Origin: Eucommia ulmoides
Lineage: Eukaryota; Streptophyta; Magnoliopsida; Garryales; Eucommiaceae
Reading direction: 5' to 3'
DNA: 64,000 bases
Assembly (NCBI GenBank): GCA_016647705.1
Contig: CM028327.1
Span: forward strand, 8,317,726 to 8,381,725
Shown here: piece after piece, positions 35,477 through 46,604 of the stretch
Layout of the letters: every line of letters starts with the position of its first letter
How positions within the stretch are numbered: position 1 is the first letter of the stretch
Position numbers and translations under genes: made by a program
Notes under the pieces: model-generated
What the model saw: only the letters and a program-made list of their open reading frames with translations
Told to the model about the DNA's origin: nothing
Databases searched by the model: none

Positions 35477-36583
35477 TTAGATCAAGAAAGCACGTGATGG
35501 TTTTCTAAAGTAATTTTTTGTGCTACACATAAATGTTAAAGAAAGACACATTTTTTTTATTACCTTATCAGTTGGCAAGAAACTGATGGGAATGCCCCCA
35601 AGGTGGGAAGAAAATGTGGTGAGGAACAATCTCTCCAAACGTGGCACACTATATTCCTCCCCTCGGTGTGGTCTACCAACGTTGTATGCTCGCACAACCA
35701 ATACTATAAAACAAAAAATGTATGATATCAAGTAGTTTTCACAAACAACGTTTTTTTTATTTTGGAAAAATAATTCCTAATGGTTATGTGTACACCTGGA
35801 GAGCAAGCACGCACCTTGTGATCGACTAGGGTTCCATGTACGACTTTTTTAGGCTCGTCTCCAACTCTGTGAATATCGTAGCTGTCCAATTGTAATTGGT
35901 CATGTCTTCAATCATTTCAACATACCGAACTAACCACTTCGGGACCTATTGTCAAGGGGTTGCAAAGAAGCAAGTTGTCATCAGATGCAAAATGACCATG
36001 CGCACAACATCTTGTATCATTTCTTTGTTTGTGGCGTTAACATTTGCTTCCACTAAAGATCTCAAGTACACGACACTGAACCCACGGTCTATGAATATTA
36101 GCTTGGACATGAACGGAAAGTCGAACTTTGTGTATCGACTCACAACAACAGGTTCTTCGCCTGTCACTATCTCGAATGTTAGTTGTATGTCCAGCGGGGT
36201 TATCCAGAGGAGCTTATCCCCAATCCTAAAATCTCCCCGCGTAGGATTATAGCACCGGATAATCATCTCAATAAGATCATCATGTATGTGCATGTTTTCA
36301 AGAGTCACTCTTTACTGGTACAATGTCTCAAACAATTTTGCAAAGGGGTCCTTGCCAAGAGCTTCTTATATTGATCGTGCAGTTTGCACTCTTTTAGCAG
36401 CTCATAAGTCTGCTTCAGGTTGCAGTGATAGAAGAATGTTCGTTGGCTGCACCCTTCCTTTTTTGGTTTCTTTAGAAGTTTTACTGCAAAAACGACGGCA
36501 AGACAATTAACGCACTTACAATCCACACTTTTAACGTTAAAGCAATCAATCCACTTGTTTATCCAGTCCAAATATCGTACCAA
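35477..36583 (-). pseudogene. DUF1985/plant-mobile-domain-like N-terminal part of the KI-MULE Ulp1-like gene
   Basis: An exon begins after TTTTTGCAG near 36480 with KLLKKPKKEG, YHCNLKQTYELLKECK and HDQYKKLLARTP. After a frameshift the next block (35952-36308) reads IIRCYNPTRGDFRIGD and WITPLDIQLTFEIVTGEE, a pattern of the DUF1985 domain found upstream of Ulp1 domains in plants: a Cys-Tyr-Asp/Asn strand, an IGD turn, and an ITP-x-D helix. It continues with VPKWLVRYVEMIEDM and YNWTATIFTELE (35840-35945), then RAYNVGRPHRGEEY at 35640-35700. Stops after CTSKE and ATP confirm decay. Confidence 0.55.
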
Positions 36584-37574
36584 ATCCTAACATTCAAGCA
36601 CATTAACATTACCTCTTCCTTTTTTACAAGTCAAATTTAATTGCGTTAACATTAACTCAATTGCAATACACCCCCAGTACGTTAACGCAATCAATCCAAG
36701 TATTAACGTTAATTGCGTAAACATTAACGCAATTCCAATCCAACCCTCAACATTCAAACACATTAATGTTAACTCTTCTTTCTACAGGACAAACTTAATT
36801 AGCGGCAATGCACCTAGACCAAGTGTCTATTCAGACCAAAAAATATACCAAAATCTCTAAATTCACGCACATTAATGTTAACGCTCCTTTTTAACAAGGA
36901 AAACATATTTTGCGTATCGTTAACGCAATTAAGGTCCACGCGTTAACGTTAATACAATCAGTCCAAGTGTTTTATCATACTAAAAAAACGTACCAAATCT
37001 AAACATTGCAGCACATTAACGTTAACGCAAACCTTTACAAGTCAAACTTAATTGCGTTAACATTTAGGCAATTACAGAGAGACGCCAATAACAATCAATT
37101 TTTTACAAAAAACTTCAACGCATCCGTCCCACAAATCTCATTTTTCATTTTCTTCCATAACGGTTCACACATTTTTTGTGGAAAAATCTCAACTAATAAA
37201 GTCCATAACGTTAACACATTGATCAACATCAAACACAAATCTTTTATACATTAACGTTGACGAAAATACTTCACATAGATGTGAACAAACAAACTACATA
37301 AACGTTAACTCATTTTTTTTGTTTTTTGCGGGGTAAAACAACATGTGGTTTAAATCAAGAAAACACGTGAAGGTTTTCAACACAGCAAACCACGACATAT
37401 GATGCGAGAGTATTAATGCATACTCTACAACATGCAAGAAAAAAAATCCAAAATCGGGAAAGACAGCATGTCGAAGTCAGTCAAAACAGACAAACATCAT
37501 TGTCTTGTTTATGATTTCAATTTCTAAACGGATTTTGTCTAATAAAGTAACATCGATTTTAGGGTTTTACATAC

Positions 37575-37638
37575 CGTTAGGACTGGGGCTTCCTCGTTTC
37601 TAGATAGAAGACGACGGGGCACGTTCGGATTTTGCCAT
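37575..37638 (-). pseudogene. Probable first exon of the KI-MULE Ulp1-like gene
   Basis: ATG at 37638 opens MAKSERAPSSS, then an in-frame TAG, then KRGSPSP up to a donor GTATGT at 37574. Its place upstream of the DUF1985-like exons and the good donor make it the likely start. Short and with one stop, so tentative. Confidence 0.4.
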
Positions 37639-38235
37639 TTGCTAAGGGTTTGTGTAGATTCTTAGTTATTTTGCCTCTTTAGTTTTAGGGTTTCGGGAGT
37701 TTTACAATGAGGTGAGAAAACGGAGAGTGTTTTGGTGGTTTCGTGTAGTGGAGCAGATAGTGGAATGGGTACTACGATATATCGGAATCAGAATGAACAC
37801 GTTTAACCGAACAACTTACCGTGCATTAGCATTAACATTAACGCATTCAATAAACATGAATGCCAAAAAAAAACACCATTGCAAATATCTCAGTGAGCTC
37901 TTTAATTTGATTACAAATTTATATGATTTGATTCAGAAATCAGGCCTATACAACCAAATTACATATTGTGGTAAGTTTTTTTATTGTATTGTTCACGTTA
38001 CATCAGCCAAACCGGCGGTTTGCAAACTCTCAATGGCATGATCCGTAAATAAACGTTAACACGGAAGGCTAAATTAAAGGACTTTTTCCTAAATATTTGG
38101 TGGGATCTGAAAACTTAATTCATGGTGTCAGGGGGTCTGAATACTCTACGGTCTACCTATAAAGGTCCAAAAAAAATTACCTTTATTTTATTCTGGACTT
38201 TTTTTACCATATGCCTTAAATTTTAAGGTCTAATA

Positions 38236-38288
38236 TATGTCCAGTCCAACGAATTATCAGTTTAGCCAATGATTTTTTATTTTTTTTT

Positions 38289-38347
<59 letters not shown>

Positions 38348-38620
38348 ACAACAGATCCAACTTATTGTCAAAATAACACATGTCCTCTTATTAATTTTTA
38401 ACAGTAGTCAATCACGAGATTTGAGTATTGCAAGATTATGCTCAACAGCTTTATATTATCGATCAATTTGATTTTTGAAATTGAATCAAATTTTTGTGAT
38501 TTTTTTTTCTATGAGAATTACATAAGATAAAAATTGCGATACTTATTTTTATATAGAAATCTGATGAAAAAATATGGATATTTTTGTCCAAATAAATTTG
38601 ATTAACTTGTTATAACAAAA
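38236..38620 (+). repeat. Flank unit A of the kinase 3'-end repeat, copy 1
   Basis: Begins CCAGTCCAACGA and shares CCAATGAT, ATTATCGATCxATTT, GAAATTGAATCAA and TCTGA blocks with 56130-56420 and 61990-62240. It is the sequence that should directly follow the GK3 3' exon at 22510; the large MULE separates them. Confidence 0.75.
38297..38344. repeat. (AT)n microsatellite
   Basis: About 24 AT units inside flank unit A; the other copies of the unit have short TA runs here, so it expanded locally. Confidence 0.95.
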
Positions 38621-38791
38621 CCAAAAAATTTAGACATTATGATTTCTACATCCAAGCGACCAAGAGAGTCAATAATAGATGTATCGACCACCTTACTATA
38701 ATGAGAATAAACTGTGAATCGGAGATGCATTTCCTTGAAGACCTCTTGGAAGGAATAAAAAGGCTCCTCATTGCCGAGATGAGGAACGAAG

Positions 38792-38830
38792 TGTTAAATA
38801 AGACTGAAATTATACTTTCCTAAATTTCAT
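38792..38830 (+). repeat. 5' LTR remnant of copia-2
   Basis: Only the first 38 bp match the 3' LTR; a T run and unrelated sequence follow. Confidence 0.75.
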
Positions 38831-38852
38831 AATTTTTTTTTTTTTTTTTTTT

Positions 38853-39235
38853 TTTTGCCATTTGATCGTCACCGAAATCAATCAATTCCGACGGTTGTTC
38901 ATCGAAGAAAGGCTGCCCAACTTGACCTTCTATCCACCAAAGCCATAATACACGTCAACCCCAACTTGATATTAGGCTGCCCAACTTGACCTTGAATATC
39001 CAGTATCAAAGACTGAATATTTGAAACCCTTAAAAAGCCCTTGAATATCCAGTAGTAGCTTGGAAACCTCTTTGTTGTGCAAATTTGCCAACAGAGAAGC
39101 AACCACCTGCACAAGTCCAAATTTGTGTCAAAGAGTGAATTATCAATTACTTGGAGAAAAAAAAAATGAGTGGAGAAATTTCTAAATCCACTGGGATTAA
39201 ATCCGTTCCGGTTGTAATTCAATCCAAAGGCGTTT
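38853..39235 (-). other. Exon-like foreign segment replacing the copia-2 leader
   Basis: On the minus strand a TTGTGCAG acceptor (about 39102) is followed by an open stretch VVASLLANLHNKEVSKLLLD that I cannot assign. A 20-bp block (AGGCTGCCCAACTTGACCTT) occurs twice, 61 bp apart (38911 and 38972). It sits where the rest of the 5' LTR and the primer site should be. Confidence 0.3.
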
Positions 39236-40035
39236 TTAACTCCGAAATCACTCTTTCTTAATCAAATTACAATATATGGTCTCAACTGATCGAAATGCAA
39301 ATTGCTGAAAGGGACAATATCTCATACATTCGTGGCAAGACTAAGCCACCTGCAGAATCTAATAAAGGCTATGAAAAATGATATGCTGAAAATAAAAAAG
39401 TCAAACGATGGCTATTAATGTCTATGTCTCCAGATATTTTGAGACTTTATTTACGTTTACCAGCTGCCCACAGCATTTGGACTGCCTTGTCCACAGCATT
39501 CTATGATGAAAGTAATGAGTTGCAGGTCTTTACTCTAAATCAAAAGGCCTTTTCTGCAAGACAAAATGGGTGAATCCTTTCTGTATATTATGGATAATTG
39601 ACTAAAATCTTCCAAGAGTATGACTATTATAATAAAGTGGTTATGAAAGATTCAGATTATTTCAAAGCCCATCGCCGGTCTGTTGAACGATTAAGAGTCC
39701 ATATATTTCTTGCTGGATTAGATAAGGTCTTTGATTCAATCCGACGTGAGATTTTGCGAAGAGACCTAGTACCAAATCAGGAGGAATATTATTCATTAGT
39801 TCAACGGGAGGCAATACATAGTATCACCTTGAAAGGTTATTCTGGAGCATCTGAACCTAGTGCCATGGTGGCTCGGAATCGATCTAATCAGGATTAACAA
39901 CATCGAGCACAACCCAACACAGGTAGAACAACCAAGGGTGTTGACAAGTCTTATACAGATTCACTCATTTCCATAAGATTGGTCATACCAAAAGTGGTTG
40001 TTTTGAATTGGTGGGCTATCCAAAATGGTGAGATC
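39236..40035 (+). pseudogene. copia-2 gag
   Basis: Translation gives LNQNYNIWSQLIEMQIAE, VKRWLLMSMSPDILRLYL and HSIWTALSTAFYDES, then an open stretch 39598-39897 with FKAHRRSVERLRVHIFLAGLD and YYSLVQREAIHS. This is the copia gag type used by Ale-like elements. After GASEPSAMVARNRSNQD a TAA ends the frame; a zinc-knuckle-like region (HTKSGCFELVGYPKWW, about 39985-40030) follows in a shifted frame. Stops at about 39572 and 39599 also break it. Confidence 0.8.
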
Positions 40036-40124
40036 TGAGTCCCGCGAAGAAAAATCACCAAAAACCTTCCACTACAACAGTTGCTTATACAAAAAAGAAA
40101 GATGAAATCACTAACAATACCTTC

Positions 40125-40660
40125 GCATTGGTAATAGTTACAAACAATGGTGGTAAGATTTTAAATATTTTGATACCTGTTTTGAATAATGCATAAATAG
40201 TTGATTCGAATAGAACAAATCACATGACATATGATTCAAGACAAGTCTCATCACTCAATCACTCTAACCAAAAGTCTACCTCTATTGCACATAGAACTTC
40301 GACCCCAGTTATTGGAGTATGATCTTTGACTCTCACCAATACATTAAATTTAGATTCAGTCTTAGTTATTCCATCTTTAGATTATGATCTTTTGTCTGTT
40401 TCTCAAATAACCACTGTTTTATCTTGTATTGTAATTTTTTTGCTTGATTTTTGTGTGTTTAAAGACATCAAAACCAGGATGACGATTAGTTATGGTATTA
40501 GACAGGGGAAGTTGTATTACTTGGACTTGAAATCAAAGAGTACTGAAAGCCTACGATAAGCTCTAGCAGTGGGGGGTTCTAAACACAGAAAAAATAAAAG
40601 AAATATGGTTGAGACATCGACGGTTGGGACATGCTTCTTTTGGAACTGTCATGATAATGG
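40125..40660 (+). pseudogene. copia-2 protease and pre-integrase
   Basis: The protease motif reads IVDSNRTNHMT; the family has DSG, so the active-site Gly is lost, and a stop precedes it. Then come LDSVLVIPSLDYDLLSVSQ, GKLYYLDLKS and, near 40600, EIWLRHRRLGHASFG, the pre-integrase HHCC start. Homology ends at about 40655 where the foreign block begins. Confidence 0.8.
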
Positions 40661-40664
40661 TTTA

Positions 40665-41212
40665 GATTGGACTTTTGGATTGCTATTTTTTATTTTTGGG
40701 ATTGCAAGTTATTTGTAATTTTTGTGTTGTATTATATTGGTGAAATGTGTTGTTTTGGTGAATTTTGCTATGAGCTAAAGTTATTGATGAATTGTATTGC
40801 TGAAATGCGTTGTGTTGGTGAATTTTGCTATGAGCTAAAGTTATTGATGAATTGTATTTTTTGGATTATTGATTAGTGAATTGTATTTTTTGGACTATTA
40901 ATTAGTGAATTATATTGTACTGTAAAATTATATTTGAAATTTAAAACAATCAATTTGGGTCATTAATAATTGTGTTGGGATAATGGGCCGAAATTAAATT
41001 TGAAATAATTCACTAAATTGGGTTAAAAACTTGAATTTGGACTGGGAAAAAACACACGAAAATTATTCTAGGCCCAAACCGAAACCGCACCGAAAACCAA
41101 TATTAAGCCGCAAGGGAGCAATTTCCTGTTTATGGAAACCGAGGACCTCAGTTTAGGGACTAAATTTCACCAAAACCGCATCGAACCGCACCGTGAACAC
41201 CCTTATTTGGAA
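40665..41212. mobile_element. hAT-like MITE or fragment replacing the copia-2 integrase
   Basis: The right end reads CCGCATCGAACCGCACCGTG then AACACCC; inverted, this is the GGTGTTCACGGTGCGGTT-type terminus common in plant hAT MITEs. The left part has two copies of a 62-bp unit (40738-40799 and 40800-40861) containing GAATTTTGCTATGAGC. No left terminus is evident. Confidence 0.4.
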
Positions 41213-41491
41213 GGTTCACAAAATCTATGATAACCTTTAACTACTATCAAAGCAACTCAGATCACACTATTTTCCTTAAAAGGGAGCAAGGTAAGATAAT
41301 TGTGCTCCTTATATATGTAGATGATATGATGGATACAGGAAATGATACTAATGAAAGGAAGACCTTGCAAAATTACTTGTCCAATGAATTTGGAATGAAA
41401 GATCTAGGCCTTCTGAAATATTTTCTTGGAATTAAAGTATCCCAATGTAATAAAGGATAGTTTTGTCTTAAAGAAAATATGCTCTAGATCT
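41213..41491 (+). pseudogene. copia-2 reverse transcriptase, 3' half
   Basis: FNYYQSNSDHTIFLKRE, then LLIYVDDMMDTGND with the catalytic YVDD, LSNEFGMKDLGLLKYFLGIKV and, after a stop, KEN. The frame is cut at 41491 by the LTR insertion. The N-terminal fingers and palm start are absent. Confidence 0.85.
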
Positions 41492-44400
41492 TGATCGTTC
41501 TTATTTTTATATTAAATTTTTTCCCTAAATTTATAATTTTGGTAATCTTTTTATTACTTTTTAATTTGTAATAATAAAATTTATTATTTTTGCAAGAATA
41601 AAGTCATAAATAAAAAAATAAAAAAAAATGATGAATAAAGTGCCCGAAAAAGAACAAAACTGAAAGGAAAACAAATCGATCCGCGTACCGACCTGAACCC
41701 ACAACCGGAGTCCAACCTGGCCCACGGATTTGACATGCGCGTCACTGGGACATCAAACGTGGCTAGACAAATAGCTATTTATGATTCAATTTTTGGGAAG
41801 AAGAAGACATGTAAAAGCTTATCATATATGAAGGCTTTGATTGGCCATTATGAAAAATGAATGGAAAGAAGGCGTAGGTGGTGGCTTAGAGGGAATTATA
41901 GATCTTCTTCTTTGTTGGCCCAGTGAAATACCCAAGAGGAGGGTGAATTGGGTAATCAAAAAATATCAGAGAGAAAATACTTTAATAACTCAAATAATTA
42001 ATTTTAATCTTAAATTAATTATTATCTTTATATCACAGCAGAAATATAAAATCAACTAGGTGCACACCAAACAATAAAAATAAATAAAATAAAGATTGCA
42101 GCACACCAGAAATTTATACTAGTTCACCTTGCTACTCTTGGCTAATCCAGTCCTCCCAGCCCCACGGAGAGTCGCACCCACTAATACTCAAGATCTCTTT
42201 AAAGGTAGAAACCAAACCCTCATAACGATTCTTTTACAGGCTCATAATCAACCTTTACAAAATCTTTTTTACAGGCTAAAGAAGAACCTCTAATTTTTAC
42301 AGGTTCAAGAATAACCTAATTTTTTTTAACACAAAGACAAAAGAATCAAAACCTCACCAGCACTCCAAATATCTTTTTACCCGGTAAGGATTGAACCATT
42401 ACAAAATTCACACAAAATAATTCAATTCAGGAAGAATTACGACCTCAATCTCTTTACAGGAAGAGACTGAAATCGGCTACCCTCTGATTAAATACACCTA
42501 ACAGTATTTAATCTGTCACTCAATTTATCAATAAAAATTGACAGGTGATTTTTCTCACTCGGAGCTTCTACCACCCCAGATAAATTAAAACTCAATTAAT
42601 ATCCCAAAACTAGTGATAGAAATGTGATATACTCAAAATCTAATTTTTAACAAAAAAAAAAAAATGGATAGCACGTAATTAAGCACGTAATCAGATTCAA
42701 GAAGTTGTTTATAAAATATTTTCTTTAATAAAAAATTAGAAACAATTTCTAAAGATCAAATTCCAAAAATAATCAAGTAATACAATATAGAATGTAATTA
42801 AAAATATCTCTCGGAATCTACTGAAAAAATAAATAGAGCGATGTTACTTCAGATTCGGTAGCGGCAATGATTAACAGTCAATGATTCTCAAGATCGTCTC
42901 TTAGAAAAGCTCTCACAAAAACTTTGTATGATTTCTCTTAGAAAAACTAAATGTGATCTCTTGATCTCTTAATCACTCTTCATGATATGAAAAAAAAAAA
43001 AAAAAAAAAAACGCAAGTCTTTATATATGGGATTAGAAACAGCTCTCTAACGGCTAATTCTCATTTATCATGACACATAATTGCTCTCTTAAACCCCTTA
43101 TATCATTATGACTTCATTTTGATTCAATTCACTTAATTATAGTTTTTAAATCTCTCAATTAAGTCCCCCAAATATTTCTCAATCTCAATTAAATAGAATA
43201 GAAATAATTATATGTACCAAAGTGAGAAATATTCAAACTTAATGAACCCAATCAATAGGAATTAAATAATAGGTGTAGCATATCTTAAATATCATAAAAT
43301 CCCTAAAATCTCTCATAAATCCCAACCAAAAAACGGCTACTTTTAGATATAAATTCGGAATTCCACAATATCCTAAAACTGACACACCAGTCGACCAACC
43401 AAGATCAGCAGCATATCGCTCAATTTAGAATGTAGCCAAGCCAAAGATTATGTGCCCATCGGTCGACCTATCTGTTGACTTATAGATTCATAGAGTTCCA
43501 TTTCTCTTTACCGGTCGACTTACCTGTCAACTTAGAGATTCAAAGAGTTCCATTTCTTTTCACCGGTTGACTTACCTGTCAATTTAGAGATATAGAGAGT
43601 TCACCTGTTTTGTCCGATCGACTTACCAGTCGACTTAAAGATACTGGATCTATTTTCTAAACTCGTTTTTAATTCATTCTCATTAACATTTTTGCCCCTT
43701 TAACCATTTTTTTTTTCTTAATTAGCTCCACTAAATACTTAACTCCAATTTTAATCAATTATAAATATTTGTTTTTCAATTACACATAGGAGCAAATAAT
43801 TTAGTTAATTAGGATCCTATTAAAAACACACATATTTATAAAAATTATTTAAAAAAAATTTTGTGTCGTGTGTGATCCTAATTGGGATATTAAGAGTTTA
43901 AATTTAAACCTGAGTTGTTTTCCCTAGGTTCTTCAAATTATTCAACCTCTTAATCCTTCGTCGTCTTTATCATCAAATCTTCATCATATTGAACTAATAA
44001 ACTGAAACACTTAAACAAATCATTAATCCCACCAAAAACATCAACGTTTAATTGTTCATCAAAATCTCATTATCAACATTCTTGTTCAATTTCATATTTT
44101 TTATTTCTTTTCCAAGTCTTCTCTCAGCCAAATTCTTTGGGTGTGGTAACGGTTCCTAGAACCATTACTACTTATTCAAGGGACATTAAGAGACCTTTAA
44201 GGGGCTGTTAATGCAATTGAAAAATGGAGTTGATTTTGATATTTTCTTTTTAGCTGAAAATAAACAATGGGTTGCAAGAGTCCATATCTTCCTCTTTTAT
44301 TCTTTCGGCAGTAGGGTTCTTGGTCATCTTCTTCATTTGGTTATTTTATATTCTTCGACTGGACCTTGATGTGGATACTCCAATGGTGTGTTTAGTGAAG

Positions 44401-45063
44401 ATCAAATAGACAGTGAAGAACACCACCTCCATGATCGACTAAGTTCGTCAATCGGGTTAGGATTGTATTTCTTCTTAAATTTATCTATGTAATTTTATTC
44501 TTAAGTGGAAGGTTGTAAAACAAGGATTGTGGTCTTAAACATATTTCTTGAATTAGTTTATATTCTAAATGTTGTTATAGAGACTTAGATTTGAATCGAT
44601 TTATATTTCTAATGTTAGATCTAATATATGTAGTTTATATCAAACAGTTTTACAATCAGTTTTAGTGGTATCGGTACAATTATTTAATGTAGGAATTCAA
44701 ATGTGAAAATAGTTTATCCCAATTAAGTGATCAATTTATCTTTCGCGTTAATATTGGCTTGTAGTTAATATTATCTGATTACACACCGAATGAAAGACAT
44801 AAGAATGAAAATTACATTATAAATTGATGAATTTATGCATATCTCTAACCCGAACCATTATATATTTTTTATTTCAATTGATTAATTTTCTACTATTTAT
44901 TATTAAAATTCAAAAAATTCAAACCCAAAAATTGTTTATTTCACTTAAGAAAAATAAGATATAAAATTAATAGTTACAATCTAATCCATGTGGATCGACC
45001 CCATACTTAAGTCCTAGATTATGATAGTTGGCGCTTAAATTGGGTATTAAATTTGAGCAATCA
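41492..45063. mobile_element. LTR-type insertion in copia-2, itself carrying a solo LTR
   Basis: Begins TGATCG and ends CAATCA, a TG...CA pair with inverted ends, and is flanked by GATCT on both sides (41487-41491 and 45064-45068), exactly where the reverse transcriptase frame breaks and resumes. Without the nested solo LTR it is about 1.4 kb and has no coding domain. The family is not recognised; its right part is similar to 6987-7655. Confidence 0.8.
41913..44078 (-). mobile_element. Solo LTR of the copia-1 family with TTCTT duplication
   Basis: Starts TGTTGGCCCAG and ends TATCAACA; both ends and most of the 2166 bp align with the copia-1 LTR at 4880-6986. The flanks are identical 5-bp TTCTT copies (41908-41912, 44079-44083). 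It holds the family's GTCGAC tandem repeats at 43386-43650. A Solo LTR by definition: no internal region remains. Confidence 0.92.
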
Positions 45064-45848
45064 GATCTACTATGAGAGACTAGTATGTCAGCATGTTAAC
45101 CAGTTGATATACCAGTAGAAGAAGGTCTAAAGATATGTGTTGAGCCCAACCAGGTACTAGTTGATAAAGAAAAATACCAAAGACTTGTAAGGAGATTGTT
45201 ATACTTATCTCATACCAGACCAAATTTGACTTATGCCTTGAGTATTGTCATCCAGTTTATGCATAATCCTGGAGAACAACATATGAATGCAGTTATTCGC
45301 ATTTTGAGGTACCAAAAGTCTACTCCGAAAAAATGAGAATTATTCACTAAAAACACAGACCATCAAATCATAGAGGCATATATCGATGTTGATTGGGCTG
45401 GTGATGTGGGTAACAGATGGTCTATTTCTGGATACTTTATTTTTCTAGGAGGTAACCTTGTGATATGGAAAAGCAAGAAACAAAATATCGTAGCTCGCTC
45501 AAGTACAAAAGTTGAATTCAGAGGTTTGGCAAATGTATTATGTGAGACATTATGGTAAGACTCCTTTTACAGTATCTGGATTATCTATCTAAGCAACTTA
45601 TTCAACTATTTTATGACAACAAAACAGCATGTGACATCGCATATAATTCAATTCAACATAATCATACAAAGCATGTCAAGGTCGACAGAATTTTCATCAA
45701 GGAAAAGTCAAATGGAAAGATTGTGGAATTGCCTAAGATTCGATCAGAGGATCAGTTGGCTGTCATCCTCACCAAAGCAGTCTCAAATCGGGTATTCTTA
45801 AAAATTTTAGACAAATTGGACATGTGGGACATCCATGCACCAACTTGA
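45064..45848 (+). pseudogene. copia-2 reverse transcriptase end and RNase H
   Basis: Resumes as DIPVEEGLKICVEPNQ, LVRRLLYLSHTRPNLTYALS and FMHNPGEQHMNAV, then RNase H with DVDWAGDVGNRWSISGYF, KSKKQNIVARSSTKVEFR and, in another frame (45552-45848), LIQLFYDNKTACDIAYN and EDQLAVILTKA. Several stops. It ends at the polypurine tract. Confidence 0.88.
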
Positions 45849-45855
45849 GGGGGAG
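45845..45855 (+). other. Polypurine tract of copia-2
   Basis: TTGAGGGGGAG lies directly before the 3' LTR start TGTTAAATT. Confidence 0.85.
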
Positions 45856-46016
45856 TGTTAAATTAAGCTAAAATTATATTTTCCTAAATTCTGTAATAGC
45901 TTCCTAATTTAGATTCTATAATAGCTTGATTCTATGGTTGCTCTAGAATCAAGTTCTATATATATCCTTGTATAATTCAAGAGAATCAATGAGAAAATCA
46001 GTATCTTTTTTCAATA
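45856..46016 (+). repeat. 3' LTR of copia-2
   Basis: 161 bp, with a TATATATAT motif near 45960 that may be the LTR TATA box. The end is set by the CGAAG duplication; the last bases (CAATA) are not the usual CA, perhaps by mutation. Confidence 0.8.
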
Positions 46017-46129
46017 CGAAGCTTTTATTCGTAGTTTTTACTTCCGTTATGTTCGCCAATGTACCAAAAAAAAAATTGGTGAGCTAAAATTTTAAAATAG
46101 CCCTCCATGCTTCTTTTGTGATGTTAGTT

Positions 46130-46470
46130 ATGGACTCAAATTATTGATTAAAAATCCAATTTTTTAGCATTAGAAGTGCATATCTTCTTTATCTTAATGA
46201 GCATTTCTTTGCTTTCAAGCCAAAAAAAGTACTTTTAAGAATAAAAAAATACAAATTGTTTTAAATACTATTTCTTAAAAGTAAAAAATATTTACATTTT
46301 TTTTTTTTAATTTCAATTTTGCGTGGATGAATATCGAATACACCAACACTTTTCCCCCCAAATTTTTTCGTTTTTTATTTTAAGTAATATATATATATAT
46401 ATATAAGTTTTGACAAAATTTTATATTGGTTGTCAGCTATTTACAACCCTTTTCCTTTATCCAAACTTAG
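46130..46470 (+). repeat. Flank unit B of the kinase 3'-end repeat, copy 1
   Basis: Shares TTTAAGAATAAAAAAATAC, GGATGAATAT, ACACCAACACTTxTCC and TTTTAAGTAATATATATA blocks with 62570-62760, 63005-63110 and 63950-64000. Together with unit A it shows that copia-2 inserted between A and B of the first repeat. Confidence 0.65.
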
Positions 46471-46604
46471 AACCGACAAAATAAAGAATAAAACATCAAA
46501 CACCAACAAACAGAATTAATAATCAACCAAGCAGAGGGAACCTTCTTGGCCTTGCCTTCAAATGAAGTTAACTCCAGATTTTAATAATTAAAAAAAAAAA
46601 AAAA

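Larger units (their letters stand above)
22590..38190. mobile_element. Kaonashi-type (Ulp1-carrying) Mutator-like element, 15.6 kb, degenerate
   Basis: A MuDR-type transposase on the plus strand (23887-28231) and a Ulp1-like C48 protease gene on the minus strand (32425-37638) face each other; this pairing defines KI/Kaonashi MULEs, known from several plants. Limits are supported independently: the kinase 3' exon that ends near 22510 should be followed by the flank seen after the other copies, and that flank resumes near 38236. The left end (22530-22710) resembles the TIR of the 14.4-kb MULE, including an ATACCCCTG block; the right end (38080-38180) looks like a diverged inverted copy. No target duplication was identified. 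Two retroelements later inserted into it. About fifty TTAACGTTAACG-like motifs fill its spacers and introns. Confidence 0.75.
38792..46016 (+). mobile_element. Ty1/copia element (copia-2), short-LTR Ale-like, nested
   Basis: The 161-bp 3' LTR (45856-46016) begins TGTTAAATTAAGC, and the 5' LTR remnant at 38792 begins TGTTAAATAAGAC. Both ends are flanked by CGAAG (38787-38791 and 46017-46021). Inside are gag, protease, part of reverse transcriptase and RNase H. Short LTRs and the gag type fit the Ale lineage. Most of the integrase and the first half of reverse transcriptase are missing, replaced by a non-copia block at 40665-41212, and the frame is interrupted by the insertion at 41492-45063. 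Confidence 0.85.
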
